A DNA stretch of 64,000 bases. Source: Acanthochromis polyacanthus. Taxonomy: Eukaryota; Chordata; Actinopteri; Pomacentridae. Where the stretch lies: the NCBI RefSeq assembly GCF_021347895.1, contig NC_067126.1, positions 31,446,482 to 31,510,481 on the forward strand. The letters are read 5' to 3'. The notes under the pieces were generated by a model. That model did no database searches. It saw only the letters and a list, made by a program, of their open reading frames with translations, and was not told the origin of the DNA. Each line of letters begins with the position of its first letter. Positions within the stretch are counted from its first letter, which is position 1. A program made the translations under genes and the position numbers. Shown here in pieces: positions 47,300 through 59,982 of the stretch.

Positions 47300-50200
47300 C
47301 ATTTTTCCTCCATCAAAGCATCTTAAAAGAGTCAGAGAAAGGTACCGTGACCAAAAGTGTGGGCCCTACCAAGTAGCCTGTTATTATCTCCGTGTCCAAT
47401 CAACCATATAAAAGGATAAAGAAATAACTTCAACATATGGGTCGCATGTACTGCACATTAAGAAAAGGAAGAATTGAATTAAAGCAGAAAATTGGTTGTT
47501 TTTAGTTTTGTAGTCAGCCCTATTCATCTGGATTTTATGTCTGCAATCTAGCAAATCAGCCTAGATTGTGTATCCATTCATGTCCTGCACATTGTTGGAA
47601 GCATTTTCATGTACTTCTCGTCCACATTTGTGCCTCAAAAAGCCTTAAAATTAAGTGAGGCTAACTAAACAGGTCAGATACAAACACATAAAGAGGTGGA
47701 CAGGGGGGAGACTGGTCAAAGGGGAATGAAAGATGTTGCACAAATTCAGACCCTGTGGAAGATGCTGAAGGTGAAGGTTTAGAGACTATAGAAGAAGCTA
47801 CAACGCCCCCCGGTGATGGCAAATTCACTTACAGGCTTTTTCTTTTGCATTCCCCTTTGTGTGTAGCTGGTGCACAAAAGTGGACAAAATTAACTTCCTT
47901 ATGATGTTACTCACTTTGTAGGCCTTCTGAAAAGGGCTACCTTTATATTGGAGTCAAAGATGTTTGTTGTTTAACCTGTGATGCGTTTAGTCTCCAGGAA
48001 TTTTGAAGTTCTGGTGATAAAAGTTGCAGAGGTGCTTGTGTTCATCACCAGAAGATGGCAGCATAGTTCCTTATATTATCACAATTGGCACAGATTTTCA
48101 GTTTACTGGAGTGGCACTGATTGTACTGATGAGGTTAACATGTAGATTGTCAAGATGTTGTTTTTCTCTCTCTCTCTCTAGACAATGTCAGGGGCATAGA
48201 CAACTTTCAAAAGCAAATGTTTTCAATCCAATCGAAGACTCTAATTCTTTCTTTATGAATCCTGCCTGTTTGTCAGTGCTAAGATGTCTTTGGGTTCTTT
48301 CAAGTTCTGAATTTGTTGGTCCATTGTCCCATTAACTTGAACATCCAACATTGAAACAGTCACAAAATTAAACACTCCAGCCATAAAATGCATTAAAGCT
48401 AAAGTGGCTAAAAGGCCTGCAATGCTCATGTCTTTAAAACTTCACACACTCATTTTTACCACAGACTACTTAGAAATGAGTAATATGGAGTGCTCACATA
48501 CAAAATCATTAGAGGTTTAGAGGTTAGAGGTGCTTTCAATTCCACTGAAAGGAGTTTTCTCTTAGGAATGCACAAATCATCAGATTTTTAGATAGCAGTC
48601 ATGAGGGATGTCAAGCACAGTTTAAAAGCAATATCAGGATGTGCCAGAGTCGACAAAATCCCACTCAAAGGGGAGTACTCAAATGATTTCCTATGGCTAT
48701 TTCCTGCTTGCTATTGATTTACTAAACACTTGCATAAAGTTCGGCGGCTTGATATCAGATTTAAATGATGCCAATCAAACCAGCAGAGGCAGATATTTCT
48801 GATTTTTAGTTTCCAAGAAGAGGCCAAATTGCAGAAATGCAGGAGAAATGCAAAATTCTTAATGCTGCTTTCTTTTGTCTCTGCTTATCTGCAGCTCCAT
48901 GTATTTTACACTCCTCTTTCCTATTCTATAGCACAGGCTTCTTGTTATAAGTCATGTCCAGACAATGTTAGGCTAAGAAAGCCCTTCCACAACCAAAGAG
49001 GAATTTTTACCAAGCTGACTACTCCTCTATTAACAATTAAACTAATCTCCTGTAACACTGTATAAAATCATGTGCAAAAATCAGCCCCTTTAATTTTTCT
49101 TGTCTGTTAATGCTTCAAGTACTTGCTAGTCTGATTCTCTGAAGCATCATTCAGTTTGGTCCATTTCATTTCACACAAGTAGTTTTTTCTTTAATTCTGC
49201 CTGTTTGCCGGTGAGGGCATGATGCGTTTTCTGTGGCTTCTTTTCTGCTGGACCTCTCGCTCAAGTCCAGGGAGGATTCTATTGGCCCATTGTTTTCCTG
49301 AAATGCAAGCGGTCCTCTCCCACCATGGACCAATGTAGCTGCATGTCACTGCTCATTAGTGGAACAAAGTCTCTGCATTCAGCTCCCTGCCCTCAGAGAC
49401 AAAATGAGCAAAAACTGTCCAGGCAGAGTCACGTAGAGGCTCATAAAAGACGTTTCTCAAATTAATTATTCTCATAGTTAATAATGGAGATCAGGGGAGC
49501 AATTATATTCTCAGTACAGTTTTATGTTTTTAAATAATAGAACTAACTTTTCATATTCCCTCTGCTTTGTTCGATTCTTTGGGGGAAAAGTCTTTTAAAT
49601 TTTCTGTATGTCATTCGTGGCATTTAGAGTTAACTATAAACAGCTTGAAAAACAGCTGAAAGAAGAAAGAAGTTGCTCTGGATAATGCACAAATCATCAG
49701 ATTTTTAGAGAGCACTCAGCACGGATTTTGCAACGTAGTTCACAGTTCACGCCAAAATGTGCCAAAACAACAGACTCTGCATGTTGGGCAACATTTTCCC
49801 CACCATGTCTTTTCTTTCATCTTTCGAAATAGAAATAGAAAAATAGAAATTGACGTGCAGTATGTTGCTGAATCCAGCTCTGTCTGTTTCTATGATGATC
49901 ATGCCCAGTTGGTTGATTATAAATGTTATGTTTTCCCCTCTGTTGCAGAGCAGCTGGTATAGTGGATCCTGCCAGTGTTCAGTGACATGGAAAAGATGCC
50001 AAATGACCGCACACAGATGCAAGTAGCTTTTATCATGCATTCCAAATTCCCCACTTACACAGGAGCTTCTCTTGACTTGCCTTTAGCACAACAGACAGTC
50101 ACAACATGTTACATGTACAAATCCGGTTCATACGGTCACATCTTTGTTTATTCCTATTATAAAAAGGAACAAAACTACAGTGTACACCATAGAAGTTTTT

Positions 50201-53200
50201 CCTTTATTTTAATCTGCTATCAATAATTTAGTCATATACTTACTGAAATACCAGTCCATTATTTAAAAGCCATGAGAATTTGGCTTCCGATTGTAAATAT
50301 TTCTTTAACAGATTAAATATTGAAACATCTCTGAGTTGATATCTTATCTTATTATCTGATAAGATATCAACACTTTAAACCTCAGCTGATCTACTTCGTC
50401 AGGACTTGTTTGAGATAAACCCTCCAACTATTTTTATATTCTTATTCAAACATTAGGACTACGCGTCATGGGTTATGGCGTTTTTTAGTGTCATGTTAAA
50501 CATTCAACATAGAATCCATATAATTAGAAATGTCACTCATCATTGATCTACAGCCTATATAGCAATGCAGTCTGTGTTTTCCCTTTAAAAAGCTTGTTAG
50601 AACACAAATCCTGCTCACATTGATTGATACTGAATCAGAGGAACCAAACAGGAAGTCACTTTGAAAGGTAACAACCCTGACATTTTGGGAAGTTATTGAT
50701 CTTGAGCGTCTGTTATCTTTCCTTTTTGTTGCAGAAGTTCAAATGACGAACAAAAACTTAGATATTATTGATGACATGCAATTGGCACACACTGAGTTGA
50801 AGAAGGTTCAAGAAATATTAACAGAGAGAGAGACAATGAAAATCAATGCAGCCTTCTATGACCACACAGTGTCTACTGTCTGTTTGCTCTGACAATCAAG
50901 TAGCAAAATCCCAATACGGCTGGCGATAGATAAGGACAGCTAGAGGACGGAAACGCTTCCCACCTGGAACGGATGCTACTCTGATTATTGCTGCTCATGT
51001 CAGGACATAGTGGAAAGTAAACCAGTAGCTTGCTCATAACGGTGTGCTCTGAGGAATCCAATAAATGCAGAACAATGATAAAGATGATGATCTCTGCAGG
51101 AAAGTTGGCAGGAGCTTACAGTGGGTACGCTGCATAAAGGTTATACTTCACAACACTTCACATCCCACAGCGATTGGTTGCAAAGATTGTTCTGCAGCTT
51201 TTGCTTTCAGTGTGGAAGTCTTGCCTGCTCTTGTTCTGAGTGGTGGCAGTTCAATCTTGTTGATTTCTGGATGAAGTAGATTCTCAACAATAACAGACAG
51301 GTTCTGGCTGAAGATGGCTTTATGTGGTATTTGAGGAAGCATATTTTATTGAGGATAATGACAAATCTTTAGATTTTTTTCGATATGGATAAAGACATCA
51401 GATTAAAGACATTAGAAGTTTGCTTGTTTCTGCTTTCAATAAATGTCTCTAAGCAAAAGAAAAGGGGACTTTTGTACACCTGAAATATATATAGCATATA
51501 AAGTGTGTTAATTGCTAAATTTTATTAAATGAGGTTATCAATATGATGTGAATCTATGTTTAAATAATTATATCAACATAGTAATGTAACGTAGGCTGTA
51601 TATTAGCATATTTATCACAAATAGAACAATTCTGATAGTAAGGTAGTGTTTAATTTACTTTTTTGGGTAAATGCTATTGAGTTCATTTTATGTTATTTTG
51701 CAACATTTTTATATTAATTTAAAATTCAGTTTGTGTTAAATATGCACTAATTTTAAATAGAATTTTATTACCAGACATAATGTAGCGTTAAGGTTCTACT
51801 TTTATAGAATACAATATTAAATAGTGTATTACATTTATTTATTTAAAACAAATAGAAAATAATTCAATCCCATTAGTTTGTTATCATAGTTGGCAAACAG
51901 AAATATGCAAAAACGTGATACATAAATCTTATTATTTTTAAAGACATCTTAATTCCATTACAGATGTACTAAGAACAACTTATGTGGCTTCAGTTCACAA
52001 CTTTAAGTGTATTAAAATAGTATAATAATAATATGCCAGTTATTTGACATGGGTATTGATAAAACAGCTGTTTTCTATACTGTACTGCAGGTCATCAGGA
52101 GCTGCAGGAACCCTGTTTGTATTGCCTTGTGTGAAATGCTGCAGGTTTCTACCTCAGTAGAGTGATTTGGCTGTTGGTAGATTCTCTCAGCTGATCTCCT
52201 GCTGGGTTAGTTGGAGCATTCATCTCCTTGGCAACTGAACCTTTTACTCAAATCACATTACTGCAAGTTTTTCAGCTTTGGCTTAAAAGTTTAAATATCC
52301 GCGTGAAACAGGTTCTCACAAACCAGAGTCACAGCAGGCATTTATTCGTTCTTCTGTTGTTTCTAAATAGTTTTAAGCTGGCATACGTTCATCTCATGAG
52401 CTTCTTGCAAACATGGAAATGATCTACCAAGTGTTTCTTGACCTCTCCATTTCAGAGGTTGAGCGTTACTGCACGGCTCCGGACGTGAGTGGAGTTTAGG
52501 TTGGAAACCTTCAGCAGGGTGTTCATGATTGAGCATGTGTTTCCTAGGAATTAGTCATGGTGGCTTTTCCCCTCAAGAGAGGTTATTTTTAACAACAAAG
52601 GCCTTAATGACGAGCACAGGCAGACAATAACAATTGGAAGGAAGTGTTCGGTTTTGAGCTCATAACAGATGCTTAGGTTAATGTTTGACGCTTCACACTG
52701 GGACAATCTGTGTTAAAGATCACTGTTGTGTTTGAGTTAGAGGCAGCCCACTCATAATGCATATCCTTTAATTTACTAGGAAGAGAACAAAATGATTTAT
52801 GCATTGCTGAAGCTGTGTTTTTTCTTTAGATTTGAATGATTGCATAGCTCTTTGCAGGTTGAAAAATACCAGCTTTGCAGGATTATGTAAAAGAAACAAA
52901 ACAATACTGAAAAAATTGACAAATTCCTGACTCAGATGACTCTACACATTTCTGAGCATGGTTCTCCTTTGTTCATTTGAATCTGATTATTGAAAAAGTT
53001 GGGTTTCAAAAGTCTCATCTCAGGTATGCAGATTGGAAAATGTATAATTTGATTGACATGACATAATGATAATAATGCATCCCAGTGGGCAGGCCTGTGC
53101 ACTAATGCAGAAATGATTTTTCATTTTGCAGGACTAACAAAGGAATCCTCAGAATTCCCTGTGTCATCTGCACGGCCTGTTTGAGAAAGAATTCAGAGAG

Positions 53201-53940
53201 GTCTGCGAGGTCCTGCTCCCTTCATTGTTGATTCAGCTAGTGGCACACCCCCCACTCAGGACCCATAAATGGAAGCGGTCTTTTGTGCGAGGGGAGTGGA
53301 GCAGATTTACTGCGGATGGTCTCCTTACAAAGGGCTGCACCACTGTCACAACAGGACCAGGATCAGCTGCTCCAACTTTCACACAGTATGATTTAACACC
53401 GTGCTTTACACAGTCGCTGATGCAGACACAACTTCTGTTATCACTCAGCAGCGTGCACCTCCGCGGCGCAGCAGTGTGAGATCTTCCTTAGCTATCTGTG
53501 GATGCAGTCACAACTAAGATTATTTTATTTACTTTTACTTCCTTTTCACGTTGTTGAATTACCATAGTACCAGTCTAAACATTTCTGTCAAGGACACCAC
53601 TTGTCTGGGACACAATTCCCCCATAAAGGTCTGCTCCAACTGTCAGATTTCAAAATGACAAGACACTTTGTTTTCCACCACCTTTAACTCAATTAAATTT
53701 GAGACAGTTCATTCACATTTTCCTCGCATCGTAACCACACTGCACTTCTCCCTCTGTCTAATCTGTATTTTTCTGCCATCTTAATTTTGTTTTAGAGTTC
53801 ATGTTATTCCTTAGAACACATTTATGTTTGTCTTTTTACATTTCATTCATTTTATATTTCAGCTTATTGCCTTATATATATATCCTATGTGAAGTACCAT
53901 GTAGTGCTTTGTACTTGAAAGATATTATTTAAATAAATTA
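47300..53940. other. Intergenic DNA between dlx2a and itga6, no gene seen
   Basis: AT-rich, with a CT run near 48167-48179 and a perfect short inverted repeat at 50335-50371. Frames such as 48024-48335 and 49747-50040 have no recognisable family. A motif shared by 48567-48605 and 49684-49720 indicates an old duplicated repeat. Confidence 0.5.
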
Positions 53941-53953
53941 GCTTTGGAACACA

Positions 53954-54321
53954 TCCATCCATCCATTCTCTCTACACTGCTTTATCCTCACTAGGGTCAT
54001 GGGGGGTGCTGGAGCCTATCCCAGCTGACTCGGGCAAAGGCAGGGGACACCCTGGACAGGTCGCCAGTCTGTCGCAGGGCTACATATACAAACAAACAAT
54101 CACACTCACATTCACACCTACGGGCAATGTAGAGTTATCAATTAACCTCAGCATATTTTTGGACTGTGGGAGGAAGCCGGGGTGCCCAGAGAAAACCCAC
54201 GCATGCACAGGGAGAACATGCAAACTCCATACAGAAAGATCCCAGGCCCACACCGGGATTTGAACCGGGGATCTTCTTGCTGCAAGGCAAAAGTGCTAAC
54301 CACTACTCCACTGTGGAGCCC
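53954..54321 (-). mobile_element. Full-length tRNA-derived SINE with 13-bp target duplication
   Basis: On the minus strand the element starts with a tRNA-like head containing a box A (TAGTGGTTAGCAC, 54305-54293) and a box B (GGTTCAAATCC, 54266-54256), the RNA polymerase III internal promoter. A conserved body follows, and it ends in (GGAT)n at 53954. The direct repeat gctttggaacaca at 53941-53953 and 54322-54334 is the target duplication. The end shared with 14749-14877 shows they are the same family. Confidence 0.88.
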
Positions 54322-54502
54322 GCTTTGGAACACAGATGTTAATAATAGCTATGCCTTCGGAATTGACCCCAGAAGTGCTGTGTTTGCCCTCACATTTGAG
54401 CTGTTTTACATCATGCCATTTTAGATTTCTTTTTGCATAATCAGATACATGGAACCCTTTGGTTTATCATGTAAAAACAAACTTAAAGAAGTATGATAAA
54501 TA

Positions 54503-55125
54503 CACGTCTGTTTGTGCTGCATAATTATCCCAAATCTGTTGCATTAGGAATAAATTCATTCTATTAAAAGTTCTTTTATTCTAAAATAGCAATATCCTGT
54601 CATACTAACCAGTAAACTGCCTGTGCCAGCTGTACATTTAGAGCATGTTTTGTCGTCTCTCTGATAACTTGTGGGTTCGGTTTCCGTCTCGAGTCTCTAT
54701 TATGTTGACTTAATTTTGAAACTCAAGGAGCTGTCCCTTCTGTCTCAGCAGGAGTGTTGGTAATCCAACCATTCACACTAATAAAACTCTCAGCACCACT
54801 TTCAAACATGGCCAGATTGCTGCAGATATTTAAAATCTTGAATTTACTGTCTGAATAAATTTACTGTCAGTAGCACTGAAAAATGCATTAAAGTATTACA
54901 GACGTTCTCCATTTGAAGCGACAACATCCATCTGTTTGCACTGCATCACAGTCATCACTATGGTTTAATGCCTTGGCACACCAGCAAATTGTCTACGCCA
55001 GCTGTGCATTTTGGGCATGCTTCCCTGCCCCTCCGATGACTTTTGGGTTTGGTTTCCTTCATCAGTTTCTGTTATGTAGACTTCAGTTGTGTGAAACTTA
55101 AGCAGCTTACCCTTCTGTTCTGGTT
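54503..55125. repeat. Diverged tandem duplication
   Basis: The stretch 54609-54748 (CCAGTAAACTGCCTGTGCC through CTGTCCCTTCTGTCTC) reappears with many substitutions at 54981-55121 (CCAGCAAATTGTCTACGCC through CTTACCCTTCTGTTCTG), 372 bases downstream. Weaker similarity extends upstream (GTCTGTTTGTGCTGCAT versus ATCTGTTTGCACTGCAT). No coding content. Confidence 0.6.
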
Positions 55126-56454
55126 TGAATTTCGGAGCCTCTTAAACCAGCTTTAGTATGAAGGTGGCAAATCAGTGCAATCCATCCAAAACAATAACGG
55201 AGATTAACTTCTCTGGGCAAAACTTCTGTCCGTGAATAAAGCTTTTATATAAAAATCTCAAAACAGATGTCATACGTTTGTATGTTAAGCTATAAAACAA
55301 TAAGGAGAAAACCGTGGCATATGTGATGTATTAATGACTGCCACAGCCTGATACATAGATTGTAAAATGAAACAAAGGTTTTATTTCCCTTGTCCTGCAA
55401 TTATATGGAAGACCTTAAGCTTTAATTATTTATGTCAGAGGCAGATCTTGTTAACAGCATCTTACATTTCTCAACATTTTTACCTTCATTGGAAACTGAG
55501 TTTGTCTGGAGCAAGCACAGATTCTGCCTTATGGAATCAATGTTACATCTTCTTTCTTTATAATTTAAAGCTAGAATGACTAAGCTGTGAAGTGTTTGCT
55601 TGAAGACTGATAGTGAAAACGTTTTTATACTGAACAGATAATATTACATAAAAGTCCATTCTTATCTCCAAACATTTAAAATTCCAAAGCTAGATAAACA
55701 GATCATGAACAGATCAAACAGATCAAATCAACCTTTTTTCTGTTAAAGTTTGGGTTGTAAGCAGGCGTCAGAAAGTCTACCTGTATAGTTAACAATTAAG
55801 GTGACTGAACTGCAGCTACTTATTTGTAATTTGTTGTTTGGTGAAATGTTGCGTTTTGTTAAGCATAAACATATTCTGAATTTAACTGGCTTAATATCTC
55901 TTCCAGTGATTTGACTTTGGGGGCCACGCAGACTTCCTCAAGTGAGTGTTCATTCTGTTTGAACAAAAGTGCTGCTAATCTGTGAAGAAAGACCTCGTCA
56001 CCTGCAGGGTTTCACCTGCCCGACCTGCACCGGGTCTCTGGTTTCTCTCTTCCCACTGACCTGAGACAATACAGGGTCGGCCAGCTTCACCTTCTGTCCC
56101 TGCTCGAGTTACACAACCACCCAGGGCAACGGGGGACATGAAAGCTCTGCTTCTTTGAGGTTGGGTGAACTCAGGTGAAGGCAGTTGCACACCTTTACGC
56201 TCACAGGGACACACACAGAGCATGCCAAGTTAAACAGTAAAATAATATTTTTCCTTATTTACCATGAAATATTTCACATCAGAATCAGAATGTCTTCATT
56301 ATCATTGTATTAGAACATCATATGACAATATAAATATGATAATTGACTTAAATATGTTCTGTATCATCTACAAGAACCATCACCAACACATCTGATCTCA
56401 CATGGACCTGTAACTCCTTGTATATGACACAGTCCAACACAACCCAACTGCATT

Positions 56455-56612
56455 TAGTTGTAATTGGTGCTGCCAGGCTCTTAACTGGTACAAAGAAAAG
56501 ACAGTACATCACTCTGTTTCTGGTGTATTTATACTGGTTACCTGTGAAATACAAAATTAAGTTTAAAATTTGATTGTTTCTTTGCCTTTAATGGTTTACA
56601 GTACCAATCTGC
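56455..56612 (+). mobile_element. L2-like LINE fragment, reverse-transcriptase 3' part
   Basis: Conceptual translation from about 56458 gives VIGAARLLTGTKKRQYIT, then a YWLPV segment and KIKFKI before a stop. This is the pattern AARLLTGTKKRxHITPVLxxLHWLPV...FKI found near the C-terminus of L2-clade reverse transcriptases. In-frame stops show it is dead, and only this scrap is visible. Confidence 0.65.
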
Positions 56613-57432
56613 TGGAGTCTTGCTGCTAGTCCATTCTGTACTGCATAATGGTCTGGTTGCACTTCACTGTCTGCTATAGGTGGAAAAGTGCTCTGGCTTT
56701 TTTGAATTTCTTTAAACCAGTCACAATCGTCTTAATCAAAAGGTGTTCTGGTGTTCCCTCAAAATAGTGAGTTGTTTTGGTAGAATATTTGCACACAGAC
56801 AGGTGAAAAATGTCATTAAAATGGATCATCAATCAAAAAAAAACTAGCAGGGGCCTGCCTTACAACACAATCCAAGTCCTCTGCAAAAGAAATTTCAGTG
56901 TAATTGGAGGGTCTTATTGTTGTTTTCCACTGTATAGCAGATTTTGAAAACATACAGATTGCGGAAGGGGAGGAGAAAGCCGTCTGAAATGAGCGACCAA
57001 TGGCAGGTTTTCACTCGTCTGATACATACTGAGCCAGACTACTAGTATGTTAAGTTTGTTTTGTGCCCCCAGGCCACTTAGGTCATCATCACAGTTACTA
57101 CCCTCAGTGTCCCACTCAAAACCAAAGACACTAGGGCTTTTTCAGTTTGACTTTGGAACAGTCTCCTACTCCGTATTAAGTCCTGTCCTGCCGTTATCAA
57201 TTTCAAATTAAAATTAAGAGTAAAATTCTATTATAGTAATGTCCATTCTAAGTTTCATTTTATTGTTTTGCGTTGATCTGTTGCCTGATTTTGCTCAGTT
57301 TTCTCTTTTGCTCTTATACTTCCACCTCTTTTATAAACTTACAATTGATTAATTATGCAGATTAATGATCAAACACATTTAGCCATAAAGCTCTGCCATC
57401 TCGGTAAATTCATCTTCATGAGTGTAAATCAG

Positions 57433-57986
57433 TAGCCTAGCCGCGCTAGACCCATGCTCTGAAGACACAAGGGTCTAGGCACGCTCGACAGGGAGGGAGG
57501 CGGGCTAAAAGGTTGTCTATCAAATCACTCTGCAGCAATTGGGTAGTTATACAACCAATCAGCGCAACGAATAGGCTCCTAGAGCACCGGAAATCAGAGG
57601 ATGCGGTAGTTCGGTGAAGCCTTATTTATACAGTCAATGGATGAAGCTCAAGTATATTACAGACATGTTAACAGAAAGATTATTCAGAGTCGGTGCTAAT
57701 GGAGCTCAACGACTGTTGTCGTTTTTGTTGTCGACCCTGGCAGAGAATGAAATTCGTTGCCGTGGGTTGTCTAGCGTGGCTAGGCTAGTTGTTTCCGGTT
57801 GTTTCTGTCAGAATCGTCGCGCCTCCGTCGTCACTTAGTTATGCCCGCCTTCTGACTCTACACTTCATGGTGATTCGTCCGGCCAGTTTTAGGAGCATCC
57901 AACCTTGAGCCTTATGGAGGGTAACTAGACCCACCCTGGCAGAGAATTAAATTCGTTGCCGTGGGTTGTCTAGTGCGGCTAGGCTA
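57433..57986. mobile_element. DNA transposon-derived element with 9-bp target duplication
   Basis: The ends TAGCCTAGCCGCGCTAGAC and GTCTAGTGCGGCTAGGCTA are inverted repeats, flanked on both sides by gtaaatcag (57424-57432 and 57987-57995). A second copy of the right end (CCTGGCAGAGAATGAAATTC through GGCTAGGCTAG) lies inside at about 57737-57790. GC content and CpG density exceed the surroundings. The 75-codon frame at 57614 is not related to a transposase I know. A 9-bp duplication suggests a Mutator-like mechanism; hAT (8 bp) is the alternative. Confidence 0.75.
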
Positions 57987-58199
57987 GTAAATCAGATCTT
58001 TCATTATCTGCTTCATAGGCTGTGTTTTCTGGCTGTATCGTGCACTGCAGAGAGTGTGGGTGACATCAGTGAGGAGGCTTGTGATGTGTTAATATGTGAT
58101 GCATCTGTTACCAAACCCACAGCAACAGAGATGCCTTTCACATGTCTTACACTAGAACCTCCCCAAGTCTTTTGCTGCAATTAGGAATGTGGTTAAGAC

Positions 58200-58315
58200 C
58201 CTGCTGCACCCCCACCCACTCATCCACCCCCATGCACACACACACACCACACACACCACCATCCCCTGCCTGCCAACACACACTCACACACTCACACATA
58301 CATACAGAAACACAC
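58200..58315. repeat. CA-rich microsatellite region
   Basis: Interrupted CACACA runs in a C/A-rich stretch with repeats such as ACTCACACACTCACACA; the 68-codon minus-strand frame here is low-complexity and not a gene. Confidence 0.85.
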
Positions 58316-59791
58316 TGACGTACACCACTCTTTCTAACTTCAACAATGCCCACATTGTGTCACGTTCTGCTGTGCAATTGTGGCCCAGTCTGGTTCAAAC
58401 TTCACACCACCATCAAACACCAGCAGATACACTGAGAGAAGTGAGCGGGCTGCACAATGAATCTGTTTTATGTTGCTGGCAGGTTTGGGAAGATGACACA
58501 CAATGGCCCGTATCACTCCCTACTTGTGGGTGGAAACTTCAGACTCCTTAGATGCCGCTTTTTCAGGGATTAGTCTGTTCAGCTGTTTGTGAAAGAATTC
58601 CTCAAACTTGGAGGATTGTAATGTTTCCGGTCTAGTCTGCTGTGATCGCTCAGGTAGAGTTAAAACATGAGCATTACTAGAAGTGGAAGGATATGATTTT
58701 GAAATGGAGTGATTATTTATTTATGAGCACGGTGCTCAGCAGGTGTTGTTATTGATGGCACACATAAATATTTTATTCCAATTTTCTTCGGAGAATGATC
58801 AACCCCATACCAGAATATCTTGTCCCTGATCAAATAGTTTTTCTCTGTTTTTATCACTTCAGGATTTTGACTATAAATCAGATATTCTGAGCCCTTTAAA
58901 CATTGTTTTTCTGTTAAATGACCTACAGCAGCTTGTCTCCTTGTCTGTCTGAATTTCTGAGGTTTATTTGTCCAGCTGACGCACACACTTGCTGTTTGTG
59001 TGCATCCACCCAACAAAAACAGCAAAACAAACTTCATTATGTGCTCCTGGCTGCTCCATTTGTCTACTGTCCAGCTCAAAACAAAGAAACAGGAGCTGAT
59101 GTCTGATAAATCATGGCTCTTTCTTATTTTCCTCAAACTTATGTGTTTCTGTTCAAATCAAACCAAGATTATTTTGTATAGCACATCTTAAAACAACCTG
59201 TCCATATTATAAGACAGTCAACAGCAAAAATATGTGCAAAAAGTAAAATCTCATTCTAAATGAAATAAACACAGAATGCTAAAATGTTATGACCATTTGA
59301 GCAACCAAAAGCCGTTGAAAACTTGCATGTCTTGATATTTATCTTAATCTTCTGTAGATAGAAGAGGAATGCAAACATTTCAAAGCATCTTCAGTGGCTT
59401 TGCAAAGGCAAAAACCTGGCCTGTTATGTAAATAACACAAACAAACAAACGAATGATGTGAAACAGCGGTGAGTTTGCAAGTCAACCTGCAGGAAATACA
59501 CCTGATTTTTATTAAAATAATAACACATTTTGAGCATATATTCGTTGAGTAAAATCTCTCAAACATGTACATGTAAATATGTCTCTTGCATGTGGTGCAT
59601 AAATGCAGGTTGTTTCTTCCAGTTGCAGTTCGCCTGATTGTCCAGTCGGGGCGCTGTGGAGCAGCTGTTGGGAGCCTGCGGTTAAACATGCGGCTGCAGC
59701 CTTCAGTCATCAATTGACTGAGCTGAGAGGAGCTGCGGGACCTGCGGCTCTGAACTTTGGGACTGTTGGACACATCTGGACCAGCGCTGCG

Positions 59792-59982
59792 ATGCTGCTG
59801 CAGGGAGGACTCTCTGCTCCTGTTCACGCCTCACTTTTATTTAGTTTTTTCTTCCTGAGGCCGGCTTTGGTGCTCGCCTTCAACCTGGACACCAGTCATG
59901 TCATCAGGAAACACGGAGAGCCGGGGAGTCTATTCGGGTTCTCTCTTGCCCTGCACCGACAAATCAACCCGGATAAAATGAT
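59792..59982 (+). CDS. itga6: Integrin alpha-6, first coding exon (3'-partial)
   Basis: Integrin alpha-6 pairs with beta-1 or beta-4 as a laminin receptor at the cell surface and in hemidesmosomes. The exon begins at ATG 59792 and encodes a hydrophobic signal peptide (residues about 13-29, likely cut before FNLD), then the start of the beta-propeller: FNLDTSHVIRKHGEPGSLFG followed by FSLALHRQINPDKM. This corresponds to FNLD...NVIRKYGDPGSLFGFSLAMH of the family. It ends with the donor GTAAGT at 59983. The frame is open further upstream to 59603, but the ATG directly before the hydrophobic segment fits best. The next exon was not found in the remaining 4 kb. The location beyond dlx2a matches the vertebrate order. 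ITGA3 and ITGA7 are related, but synteny favours itga6. Confidence 0.88.

Noticed and set aside
54256..54321. tRNA gene on the minus strand
   Set aside because: Boxes A and B are present, but they form the head of a SINE with a target duplication; the cloverleaf is degenerate.
58147..58353. Cysteine/valine-rich minus-strand frame
   Set aside because: It is a translation of the CA microsatellite.
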